64,000 nt of DNA from Larimichthys crocea (lineage: Eukaryota > Chordata > Actinopteri > Sciaenidae). Shown here one piece after another: positions 51,239-61,530 of the stretch. A model generated the notes under the pieces. The model saw only the letters and a list, made by a program, of their open reading frames with translations. It ran no database searches and had not been told where the DNA came from. The stretch's first letter is position 1; the number at the start of each line of letters is the position of its first letter. The stretch is taken from contig NC_040017.1 of the NCBI RefSeq assembly GCF_000972845.2, positions 20,904,742 to 20,968,741 of the forward strand, read 5' to 3'. The position numbers and the translations under genes are program-made.

Positions 51239-51290
51239 CTGCATGCCCGATGTCTTCTGCCATCCGATCTAAGTCTCCCTTAATGATCAT
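51239..51290 (-). CDS. hic1: hic1 coding exon 1 (N-terminal extension), predicted
   Basis: This 52-nt segment begins with ATG at 51290 and ends at a strong donor (CAG|GTAAGA, GT at 51237-51238). It encodes 17 residues, beginning MIIKGDLDR, plus one base. Joined to the acceptor at 46477, the frame continues through GGGLKT into the ATG of the main exon without a stop, adding 23 residues. An in-frame TGA lies 18-20 nt upstream of the ATG, so the reading frame is bounded. An internal Met (residue 10) could also start translation. Human HIC1 has 714- and 733-residue forms that differ by a short N-terminal extension, so an extra upstream start is plausible. Seen: frame, donor, acceptor and upstream stop. 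Inferred: that this exon is used. It is too short for ordinary ORF calling. Confidence 0.72.
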
Positions 51291-51334
51291 CTCAGCAGTC
51301 TCTAGGAGTCATATCTGACGTTTCAGCTTTGAAC

Positions 51335-51380
51335 TGCCAGCCTCCAAAAAACCATGCCAGTTTTCCGAGCGCGTCTGCCA
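51335..51380 (-). promoter_or_regulatory. Three evenly spaced TGCCA/TGGCA motifs in the hic1 5' region
   Basis: TGCCAG occurs at 51335, 51355 and 51375-51376, spaced 20 and 21 bp, so all three lie on the same face of the helix. The HIC1 binding consensus has an essential GGCA core, and NF1 half-sites are TGGCA, so these could be autoregulatory or NF1 sites. Function is inference. Confidence 0.3.
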
Positions 51381-51383
51381 GCT

Positions 51384-51394
51384 CTTTTTTTATG
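51384..51394 (-). promoter_or_regulatory. TATA-like element upstream of hic1 exon 1
   Basis: The minus strand reads CATAAAAAAAG about 95 nt upstream of the exon-1 ATG. This spacing would suit a TATA-type promoter with a short 5' UTR. Mammalian HIC1 has both a TATA-containing and a GC-rich promoter. The A-run could equally be chance. Confidence 0.28.
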
Positions 51395-51920
51395 ATTATT
51401 AATTGATATGAATTTCTTGTCGCTCCTTAGGTCCGTCCTCCCACCCACTTTCCTCCCTCTCCCTCTTTCTCTCTGTGTCTCTGCCCCTCCTCTCCCCTCT
51501 TTCTCATCCCCTCCTATGAAAAAATACGTGCTTAGACCAGCATCAGTTTCCTCCTATTTCTTTTTTTTTTTTTTTTTTTTTTTAGTAATTTCCTTAGCTA
51601 TTTTTGAGTCGGAGCAATAACGCGCACCGGGATGATAATGGAGCCTCTATGCGCCTTAAGTGTTTTAGCGCCCCGTGTGATGTCAGTCTATAATAAAACT
51701 AAAAGGTAAAATTGAGGGCAGGAACTTCAAGTGACCCCGACTTGAACCTCTCAACACATCGTCTTAAAGAGACAGGCAGCTATTGTATACATGCGCATAT
51801 ATGTTGCATATTTATGATCACTTAAACCTTACAGATGGGTTTTAATGTTGGAAATAACTACTTGCATCAAGGGGCGTTCAAGTTTTGTTTTCCTGTCAAG
51901 GACCTTCAAGGAATTAGACT

Positions 51921-51965
51921 CCCCCCCACCCCACCCCCCATCAAAAAAAAAAAAAAAAAAAAAAA
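51921..51965 (-). repeat. C-rich tract (G-quadruplex motif on minus strand) followed by poly(A)
   Basis: On the minus strand 51921-51939 reads G6-T-G4-T-G7, which meets a four-run G-quadruplex pattern if the G7 run is split. It is followed on the plus strand by about 23 adenines. It lies about 630 bp upstream of the hic1 start. Confidence 0.6.
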
Positions 51966-52010
51966 TCCACCATCTTTAATCTTAATTTATCCTTGAGGCC
52001 AAACTTCAAT

Positions 52011-52077
52011 CACAATTTGCTTCTTTTGTGTAATTTGAAGGGGTAAATTCACAACTTGTGGTGTGTGTGTGTGTGTG

Positions 52078-52109
<32 letters not shown>

Positions 52110-52193
52110 CACACACACACACACCCCCCAAGTTGTGAATTTACCCCTTCAAATTACACAAAAGAAGCAAATTGTGGTGTGTGTGTGTGTGTG

Positions 52194-52225
<32 letters not shown>

Positions 52226-52325
52226 CACACACACACACACCCCCCAAGTTGTGAATTTACCCCTTCAAATTACACAAAAGAAGCAAATTGTGGTGTGTGT
52301 GTGTGTGTGTTTTTTTTTTTTTTTT
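52011..52325. repeat. 116-bp tandem repeat containing nested palindromes
   Basis: Positions 52011-52093 and 52094-52176 are near-perfect inverted copies (166 bp in all) meeting at a T16/A16 junction. The outer arms match exactly over 47 bases (52011-52057); the inner arms are TG/CA repeats with a few mismatches at a C-run. The right-hand part is then repeated with a period of 116 bp (52129 to 52245, 52167 to 52283), giving about 2.3 copies. This is seen directly. A real cruciform-prone locus and an assembly or polymerase snap-back artefact are both possible. Confidence 0.93.
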
Positions 52326-52505
52326 AAGAAGTAAAGCTAATATGAGTTATATTGAGAAGGTGTCTCTCACCTTCACCACAGCAGACCTCCCCTGAGGACA
52401 TTTGGAGCCTTAACAGCCCCCCTGGCTTCACTTAAAGAGCACAATTAGTTAAGTGGAAACTAAAGGGAGGTTTGACAAACCACTTTAACACTCATCTCTC
52501 CCACC

Positions 52506-52508
<3 letters not shown>

Positions 52509-52544
<36 letters not shown>
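52509..52544. repeat. (CT)n microsatellite
   Basis: An uninterrupted CT tract of 18 units. Confidence 0.95.
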
Positions 52545-52548
<4 letters not shown>

Positions 52549-53569
52549 AAACACCTGCTGTGACTTAAGGAAAAAAAAAAAACACCTTGAGCCATCCCAT
52601 CACCTGGACATTACAGCTGACAGCATTACTCACTGTGGATTGTGAATGGGTAGATAAAAGTCACACAAAAGGACATTAGGGCCTATTTTGATGTTTAAAT
52701 AATGAGCCAACCCATTTAAAAACCTGTAAAGTTTTTGTTTCACACTACTGGGTGGATGTCAAAATATTCGTGTTATATGTGATAAAGATAGAGAGGCAGA
52801 CAGCCTGCTGTGGACACTGTTTTGTCTTTAAAATAACTGCTTACCAAAGATCTTTTAAATAGTTTTGCCTTCTCTGGAGCACTCTATTCACTATTAAAAC
52901 AAATTATTAAAACATTTCATTTAATGTGTTTTTTTTAATTGAATGCTACGTTTATTTCTTACTTACGCCTACATATCATGCTGAGAACCATCTGCACATA
53001 ACCTCCAGAGTGCTGGATGATTTAATTACGCATGTATTAAGATTAAAATTGAGGAATAAAAAATATGTCTTTTATAGCTGGAGGTACTGTCTGTCAGATG
53101 AGCTTTAGGCCGGACGTGCACATCTGATCCAGATGCTCAAGCTTTGTCTGGACTGAAGGCTACATCAGGACCATCGGCTCGGCACGAAAAGACGCATTAA
53201 AGCCTGGAGAAAGTCATCATGGTGTGTACACAAAAAGCTGCTCATCATGGCACACTGTGTGATCACACGGCGGCGTGGATGTCATCCGCGCCTCTATCTC
53301 TCTATCTCAATCTTACCTCGGACTCATGTCTGGTGCTCTGGCCGAATATCTGCTCTCCTTTTCGGCATTCCCTCATTAGGATCTCTCGCTGTTTCCTCCA
53401 AGTCCAGTTCTCTCTCCAAACTTCTCTTCCGCGTATTTTTAGTAGACCCCCTCTCACTCGCTCTCTCTCCCGGTTTTCCCCTTCTTTCACCCTCTTCCAT
53501 ACACCGAAATTTCTCACGTGTTAACAAGACTATCTGACACTTCAGACTGTGTTGGGGTCCGGTCGGACC

Positions 53570-53700
53570 AAAACTTGCCGGCAAGAGACTTTACGCGTAC
53601 AGCGACACCCAATGGTGCACTCGGCGGCAGCGAGTCCCATTGGAGCTGTGAAGTGGAGGGGGAAATGAAAAAGGTAGGAAAAAGCTATGACCTCTACCTG
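53570..53700. promoter_or_regulatory. CpG-rich segment with paired CCAAT boxes, candidate alternative hic1 promoter
   Basis: A CCAAT box at 53609-53613 and an inverted one (ATTGG) at 53639-53643 lie 30 bp apart within a locally CpG-rich stretch. The stretch also holds the 12-bp palindrome CTTGCCGGCAAG (53574-53585) and the 8-bp palindrome TACGCGTA (53592-53599). Human HIC1 has a GC-rich promoter with its own first exon. This segment is 2.3 kb upstream of the coding exon 1 found here. No donor site was assigned. Confidence 0.3.
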
Positions 53701-53892
53701 TAAGCAATACATGGAAAACACACAGCAACATGCAAGTTATTGATCAGGTGGTTATGTTTAAATCGGGCTCATGACGACTTATGTCAGCATAAAAAGTTAG
53801 TCTTCTCTTTTTTTGTGCAATTTAAAGGGAAGTAATGTAAATTCTGGTGCCTTGAGTCATGAATATTCTTCATATTAACAGTAAAATGTCCA

Positions 53893-54248
53893 GTGTGGAA
53901 AGAAGTATTTTGATATTTTAGTTAAGTAAAAGTAGAAGTACACGATAAAAATACTTACAAGCAAAAATTCTGTATTTAAAAAGCAACAAAATGTACTTTA
54001 AGTGCTTTTATGTTATAATATATTTTTGGATCATTGTGTAAATGTAGGATGTACTGTCTAATTTTAACTACTCTACTGCCTCATAGTTTAGTCTATAACA
54101 ATGCAACATATTTTGTAGGTTATTTTAAAGTAACTGTAGCTACAGTACAATTTCCCCCAGAAATGTAGTGGAGGAGAAGTAAAAAGTAGGATCAAATAGT
54201 ACAGTATTTTTGATTAAATGTACTTGGTTGGAGTACTTTCAACTACTG
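53893..54248 (+). mobile_element. Teleost non-autonomous repeat (aagtaaaagta family)
   Basis: It starts with gtggaaagaagtatttt and has the typical ttaagtaaaagtagaagtac, gtactttaagt, ctaattttaactactc and gaaatgtagtggaggagaag segments. It ends in gtacttggttggagtacttt, an inverse-like copy of its start. This is one of the most frequent repeats of percomorph fish as I remember it. No coding capacity. Confidence 0.8.
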
Positions 54249-54711
54249 AAATAGTCTAATAATGTTGAAGCCTGATAAAGATAAAAAAAAAAAAAAAGGA
54301 GTGTCTATAAATCAACTGCAGTCCAACCTGTCAGAAAGATTTTTTGCTAGTTCTTTGTGTGGTTATTTTTGGCTATAACCATCATTTAAAACCAGATTGT
54401 TTCAAAGTATGTGATAAAAGGAGTTGAGAAAACATGTTGAGTCATTATATTGCTGCTAATTGGCTTCGGTGTCTCTTAAAAAGCACATTTCGATTCTTTC
54501 TGTACACTGTAGTTAGCCCGGGAGTCGTTAACTTTCCATAAACATTCATTCTGATGCATATTTAATCTACTGTATTTGTGCGGGTCATGTCAGAGACACC
54601 TCTTTCCACAGTCATCTCGAGGTGTTTGAAAGACCGCAGATTGAAATTGATGAAAGTAATTATTTTACCATCACTGAGTTCTTTAATAGACAGCCGATGT
54701 GATCCAGTAAA

Positions 54712-54737
54712 ACACACACACACACACACACACACAC
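54712..54737. repeat. (CA)n microsatellite
   Basis: An uninterrupted CA tract of 13 units. Confidence 0.95.
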
Positions 54738-56035
54738 CAGACTGAGGCCTATTTATGTTTTGATCACAACAGCAGCTGACAATCTCATGAGGCATGCAGG
54801 GTCTCTTCCTCTTTAAATCACCCGGGTCCAAGGTGCTGGGGTTTCATTGAAGTGATCCGAGCCACCCCAAGAGTCTGGTGGAGTGGATGAAGGTATTGTC
54901 TCTCACTTCCATGTTCCCTTGATGAACTGTTGATAACCTCACTGACAGAGGTAGACAGAGCTGTGCAGGAGAATAGATATGTTGTATCAAGGATGTGACA
55001 GCGTGTTTCAATTCATGGTTCAAAATAGGTTTTTTTTTTTTTTTTCCACCCAGTAAAACACGCAGTGATGTCACACGCTGCTTGTCAGGTAGGTCATGTC
55101 TTTGACAAAGTTTGATTTCTTTCTGTTTTAATTAAAACACTATAATTACAGCTGCTGGGGTTATTTGAACCACACCCCTAAACTGCATTTTTGTCTGAGT
55201 GTTAAATCTATCTATCTATTGTACTGGCTTCAAAATATTGATGTATTGCAGAATTTATTTTTCAACACAATCAAGGTTATGAAGAAATATTTCATGTGAA
55301 TAATTGCTTCCCAGATATATGATGGTTTACACATGTGCAGGCTAGACATTTTCTGTTACAAAATGCTTTTTCTTAGGACTCTGAATCAGTGAAATCTGTG
55401 AAGTTTCTGGTGTAATTGGCAGTAAAGATCTGGCTACAATATTCTCATAACTAATAAATAACACAGGCAATAGTTGATTAAGTGCAGCAACAGACATTAA
55501 CCTAATGTAGGACTTCATAGAGGTCAAGTGTCAACGCCTAGATTGGTAAAATCATAACTAATAAATAAACTTTGATACCACATGTTGCTTTGGGCCTCCA
55601 TAAAACATGAAAGGAGGCGTTAGAGCCAGACATATTATCAGATATGTTGTCAGATAGCAGCTCAGATAGAAGGAAGTTAAAAGCAAAATGATACTACAGA
55701 TACTAATGCCGCTTGATTTCAGTTTCCATGGGTACAGCTGTTGTCTTCCCAGACAAACTTTATCTCGCTAATCAATCAGCCTCCAGAGACTCGCGTTGGA
55801 CATTCAACTTCAGCCTGTCAAAATACAGTCTAACGCACCGTAATCTACAACACGGCAAAGCTGAAACGCTGAACTTTTAATGAACTGAAAAAGCCTCCAA
55901 ATTGTTGGTTGTAAGCAATGATTCAATTAAAGCTGTGAGAGCGGAGCCCCAAAACACAAGCCCAGAGAGAGCCCATCCCAAAGACTGTGAATGTCTACTT
56001 CCCCAAAGACCAACACTCAGTGAGGAACCGGTTCT

Positions 56036-56085
56036 GGAGATAAGGCAGACTGGACAGCTAAATCCCTTAACAGTCTGCTATCACC
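56036..56085 (+). other. Short hairpin with a miR-132/212-type seed
   Basis: Bases 56036-56052 and 56071-56085 can form 14 base pairs with one mismatch and a 2-base bulge around an 18-base loop. The 3' arm begins near TAACAGTC, the seed shared by miR-132 and miR-212. Beyond the seed the sequence does not match either miRNA, and the stem is short for a pre-miRNA. I do not call it a miRNA gene. Confidence 0.25.
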
Positions 56086-57464
56086 CTCTAAATCACACAC
56101 CTTTCCCACCATTTCTCCAAGTGTGAGCATTGCAGGTTTTACATGTGACATATATCTTGCAGAAGCTTTGTGGGTTGGATATGGAAACACAGTGAGGGGT
56201 TGAGTACTCTGAATGAGTGGAGCCAACTTTTTCAGACATCTGTGAGCAGATATGTTGCAGGGTCACCGTGTCTCTAAGGCCCAAACCACCTCGTTCCAAT
56301 TTAGAGGAATATTGCAATCACATTATTGCTCCGTTTCTGGCTGCCAGCTCTGCTATAGAGCAAGACTGGACAATATACAGGACAGTCTAAAAGTAATCCT
56401 AACACCTTGAAGCAGACCATCGCAGTGTAATGTCCCACACTTTTCTCAGCCATTCACGCAAGGCCTTTTCCTCTCTTTCTCTTATTTCTTTCATTCTCAT
56501 CAATCATCCCTCTCTCCTCTCCTTCTTTCTTTCCAGTGGACATGGCCACACATATCTCCAGATGCTTGCTGTGACCGCCTCACCATACCAGACACACCCC
56601 CCTCCAGCTCCAGATTCCCTTCACCACCAAAAATTGAACGGTAGGCTCAACATTTACACACAGGCCTCTCTTAATTCATCCTAATGAGCAGTTTTGCGAC
56701 AGCTTTAGAGCATAGGCGTGCAAGGCATGTCATTTGAATGAGCTGAGCTGTTGTGTGCGTTTGGTCGCTATTCTAGTTTGCCCATCTGCTGGTGATGGAC
56801 GATTATCCATGCCATGATTAGAGCCAGATCAGAAATCTTTTTTTTCTTTTTTTTCCACAAAGGGAAACATGTATGAATGCAAAATAGTTTCTGGTTTTGA
56901 GAACACACATATCATACCATGTTTTATTCCCCTAAATAGTTTTGGCTATCTTGCCTTCATCAGGGTGGTATATGAGGTTGTTTCCAGTTTCAGTGTAGGC
57001 AGAACAAACCATGTGAGTTTACCAGAGAAATATACATTCCCAGTACAATATAACAGAAAAAAAAACACTTTTAAAACATATGACAACAATTTTTACAAAC
57101 ATATACAATCTTAGAGGTGTGGCAGCCAAAGAAATCCATTACATGACAAATACATGATACAGTGAGAGCAATACAGCAAGTAATATAACTAACTAAAGTC
57201 ACTAAAGTTACTCTAACATGAGGCAAGGATGAGATGGTTTCCCAGAACAAGCACATCGGCTCCTGCTACTGAAGCTCACATCACCATAACAACATATCTC
57301 AGCAAATTAGAAAGTAAGCTCGATGTCCACTGCAAGTCATTTAACATTACCTGACACACATTCTGGCTGGAGTAACAAGTTGGTTTTGTGTGGCTCAGTC
57401 GGAGCCACTTTGGTTGTTTCCCATTTACAGAGTCAGGCCTGTGGACAACCACAGTTTTTCTTTT

Positions 57465-57467
<3 letters not shown>

Positions 57468-57524
<57 letters not shown>
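57468..57524. repeat. (CA)n microsatellite, among the longest in the window
   Basis: An uninterrupted CA tract of about 28 units. Confidence 0.95.
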
Positions 57525-57526
<2 letters not shown>

Positions 57527-59986
57527 CAGAAAGCCAGCAGATCACATGGAGATATTTGCTAAATTTGAAGAAAAAGGTGTATTCGAATAAAAACATATTA
57601 CCGAGAATCACGTACCCTACCGTTATTAGCTCTACATTCTGACTTATTTCATGCATATTCGTTTTCAATTCTTTGCCAAGCCTAGTCTAGCTTCTTAGTT
57701 ACCTTTCAACCACTGAAGTGGTAAAGTGGACCTTCAGCAAAAAAAAGCAAATAAGCTCTTTCTATTCCTTTAAACCAACAACAGGTACAGCAGATACTAC
57801 TCATATACTGATGATGATATACTGAAGGTAATAACTGAAAACAGTAGTGAAAAGAAAAATGGTAATTTTTCATAATAAAGACACGCCGACTTACCACGCA
57901 TATCCAAAAGACAACAAGAAGCTGATAAAGTAATCTTACAAAGCTCAAGCAGCTGTTAGGGAGCTTTCCATGGGATCACAGCTGATGTTGATGATGAGCT
58001 GATGAGTTTGCCCAGTTGCCATGAAATCAATTTCTCTTGGCACTTAAGGTTAAGGAAATTAAGAATTAAGGAAGTTTGTGTGCTATAACGACCACTAAAT
58101 GGATCTTGTGTTGAGGTTGTTGTGTAGAAACCGCTGTCTCTAAGGTAAACAATGAACTTTTAACCTTGACAGCGGTGTAACCATTTGTTGCAAAACAGTA
58201 TTTGGCAATAAAGCTTGTACATTATCCTGCATAACACACAGCTAATAACTTACAGAAATTAATATTTGGTGTCAAATTATTGATTTAAAAATGATCTTAT
58301 TGCGTTCACCGTGATCCATCAGAGTCTATGGTCAGAATTGTATCCATAGCAAATGTTTTGATTGCGTTCATAGCAGTGGTCTTCACTGCAGAAATAACAG
58401 ATGAATGTCGTCATGGACCAGTCAGAATGGATTTTTTTAATCAAGTCATGTAAGAACCTGGAAACACAACACTGACATATTATCACAATTTAATTTGATA
58501 TAACAAACTGGAGTTTTGTTTTCTATGCACCTGATGAATGTTAAGTCCAGTATCCGTCTCCTCTTTTTTGCTGTGGTTTGATCTTCATCTTCTCTGGCTG
58601 TTTATAAAAACCAGAGAATAAAATATCTGGCTGTTTAGCAGCTTAATACTCCACAAACGAGTCAGCAGCTTTGTCTGCCAACTGTTTGTCGTAGCAGGTA
58701 GCATGCAGCTGTTTTTTTTTCTTCTTTTTTTTTTTTTTGCCGAGAACAGCTGCTTACTGCGTTCAAAAACCAAAACAACGAGCTGAAAGACGCTAAAACG
58801 CTTCATAAAACTGAGCAACTGCAGAGTCAGGTGATGATTCTCACAACCAGTGAGCTATTTCACATACAAGTAGCTATGGACTGTACGTCAAATACCTGCA
58901 ATAACATGTGAGACAACAAACTAACTCTTTACCTCATAAAATGTTTTCTTAATTTTGAATCGGAGAGGGTGAAACAATGCACACGTCAACTTTATTTACT
59001 CTGCCTACTCTTGCTCTGCAGTGTGGTGAAATGACTCAGTTGTATCTTAGCAAATATGTGTTTGTGTGTAGGCCAGTCCATTGGGCGTCTGTGCAGCACA
59101 TGGCTGTCCGATACATGGTCTCTGCTCCCTGGTCTCTCCTCATTAGCCTCACACAGTGCAGCCGTTCCCCTTCTCGCCCCCTCACCTCCTCCCCCCTCTC
59201 TACCTTCCACTCACAGGCGCGCACACAAGGGGAAGAGCGAACCTTTTGTTTTCTGTGTCCGACCTGCGCCCCGTTCCAGCCCACCTCCTTCTCTCTCCTT
59301 CTCCTCTCCACTGACTAAATCTCTTTTCCGGCTTGATACTGCTGAAAACCATATGGTGTGTGACATCATCAGGGCAGGAAGCAGGGAGAGGGGGAATGGT
59401 AGAGCAGGAGAGCGACTGGCTTGCCAGGTCTCTGTGCAGTGATGTCAGCAGAAAAGCACTCTGGGAGGCCCGCTGGGGGGGTGAGAGCAGAGCAGGTTGG
59501 AAATTTTATCTTCTTTTTTTTTTTTTTTTTTTAAGATTTCACTCCCACCTGGATAATCAGGGGCTGAAGGAGGGCAAGTAGAGAGGCAGCGTATACCTTG
59601 AAGGGAACTTTGACGCGATTTGTTAACATGTCAGGTCATGAACTGTAAACTCCCTAATTTACATTTGTGTGCAGGTGCTGTGCAACACCTTTCTCCAAAA
59701 GTGACATAAGAATTTCATTCAGATTGTCCCTGTGATGCTAAAAAACTTTTTGCGGATCGTCTAACTACCTCTTCCTTTTAGCTGCTGGCAGTCCCAATCT
59801 GTTCACCAGGCTTTATGTCTGACAACCACCCTCCCTCCCGCTTTTGTTCTCTGGGTGAACTCTCCGGCTTTGTTGTGAGATCCTGGTCTCCATACCATCA
59901 CTGCCGACCCATCCAGCTCTCTATCAGCACACACACAGAGATACACATAAACACTTACACAGTCAGCATCTCTCTTATTTATGCAC

Positions 59987-59990
<4 letters not shown>

Positions 59991-60020
<30 letters not shown>
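59991..60020. repeat. (CA)n microsatellite
   Basis: An uninterrupted CA tract of 15 units. Confidence 0.95.
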
Positions 60021-60024
<4 letters not shown>

Positions 60025-60072
60025 ATACCCTTCCTCTCTGATTAATGGCAGAGCTAGGGAGGGTGCCAGGCA

Positions 60073-60159
60073 AGGAGGGAAGGCATTAGAGGGGAGGAGA
60101 GGAGGGAAGGCATTAGAGGAGAGGAGAGGAGAGGAGAGGAGAGGAGAGGAGAGGAGAGG
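60073..60159. repeat. (GAGAG)n minisatellite-like tract
   Basis: A 20-bp unit (aggagggaaggcattagagg) occurs twice with a 27-bp period (60073 and 60100) and passes into about nine AGAGG units. Confidence 0.9.
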
Positions 60160-60756
60160 CTGCTGCAGCTGTGGTTTTGGATTCGGTCTCTGCACCCCCT
60201 TGCTGCCCCCTCTCCATCTCCTCTCTGGCTCCTCCAGGGACACACGCCTTGGCCAGGCCCCAGGAACCAGGGAGTCAGGACCAGGCTAAGGGGGATAAAA
60301 AGGGGAACAAGAGAGGGAAGGAAGGATATCACAAAAGAAAGAGAAAAACAGAGCTGACCTAATACAAAAGTATTGTCAGGCAGCACCTACATAAACAGAG
60401 GAGTGGATGAAATGTTCCTCAAAGGTTTCTTACAGGCAAACTGATCATAATTCCAAAAACACTTAAGCCTGTTGAAGTTTGTTTTACTATTTGATACCGG
60501 TGCTGTCATTTGGTTTTATGCTCCAGAAAAAAAAAAGCTTGTTTGCCTTTCTTAACGGTCACCTAAAAACAACCGTATGACCGTATGGAACGTGATGAAA
60601 CTCACTCATGCAGATTCTCCACACGGGGAGCTGTTTAGTCGTTGTCGGTACTAGCTCTATGAGTACATGCCAATACGTACCACATGTAGGACAGTCACTG
60701 AAAGATAAGTCATAACAGCAGAAGTTAAGATGTGCAGATGCGGACCAAACAGCAAG

Positions 60757-60805
60757 CTCTGTGGCTGTGAAGTGTAGCCAATGTGACAGTGCCAAAAACT
60801 ACAGC
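60757..60805 (+). mobile_element. Fragment of the 'ctctgtggctg' repeat
   Basis: The first about 45 bases match the start of the repeat at 10944 (ctctgtggctg, agccaatg, gtgccaaaaa in the same order and spacing). The match then ends, so this is a truncated piece. Confidence 0.55.
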
Positions 60806-61086
60806 TTGACCGGTCTGATTGCCGGATCACAATGCAGCACAACGTTGGGTTGCGTTTTTTTTTTTCCAAAAGTTGATTCTGGTTCAACTTCTCCTCCGCT
60901 GGTTGCTGTTTTTTTTCTTTCTTTGTTGTTGTTGTTGCTTTTTGTCCTCCCACTGTTACAGACCAAACGCACTACTTCCGTTCAAATGAACGCCACAGCT
61001 CCTGATTTGGTCTGAATTGGCCCTAAAGAGCGGTGTGAGCTCTGTCGGTCTACACAAACGCAGATTTTAGCTGACAACGGTTAAAA

Positions 61087-61530
61087 GTAAATGTAAATGT
61101 AAATGTGAATGTACTTTATTTATACAGCCCTTTACAACAGTCCTTTCGGTGTACCAAAGTGCTTTACAGTAGATAATAAATAACGAGAACAATAGGTAAA
61201 AAACAAACAAAATAAAAACAATAAAAACAATAAAATGCAACGGGGGACTTATTCCAGAGCCTGGGGGCGGCAACGGAAAACGCTCGGTCACCCCAGTGTT
61301 TATATTTTGACCTGGGCACTTCCAGCGACAGTTGATCTTTAGACCTCAGAGCTCTAGCAGGATTGTGGACAGCTAAAAGCTCAGATAAATATGAAGGGGC
61401 GAGGCCGTTAAGAGCTTTAAAAACAAATGTTAAAAGTTTAAAATCAATTCTATAAAGGACAGGAAGCCAATGAAGGGATTTAAGAACAGGAGTGATGTGC
61501 GCAAAAGTGATCGCCTGCAGGTGGCACAAG
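61087..61530 (-). mobile_element. 3' fragment of an L2-type non-LTR retrotransposon
   Basis: A minus-strand frame at 61164-61529 encodes the end of a reverse-transcriptase polyprotein with the familiar ITPVLKSLHWLPVLYRIDFK and LNGLAPSYLSELL segments, the latter near PARALRSKDQL, followed by AFSVAAPRLWNKSP. The coding part then breaks off early. The 3' end is a short tandem array of the ACATTT unit (61087-61112), as is usual for L2 elements of fish. It is 5'-truncated and inactive. Confidence 0.85.

Larger units (their letters stand above)
51291..53569 (-). other. Upstream region of hic1: promoter-proximal DNA, low-complexity tracts, palindromic repeat
   Basis: No coding sequence is seen. The interval holds a poly(T) tract at 51559-51583, scattered CpGs at 51340-51670, a C-rich and poly(A) tract at 51921-51965, the palindromic tandem repeat at 52011-52325, a (CT)n tract at 52509-52544 and pyrimidine-rich sequence at 53290-53515. 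Confidence 0.5.
54249..60756. other. Gene-free segment upstream of hic1
   Basis: CA tracts, pyrimidine-rich sequence at 56460-56540 and 59150-59310, and a GAGAG tract near 60.1 kb. No coding exon is recognised. Confidence 0.4.
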
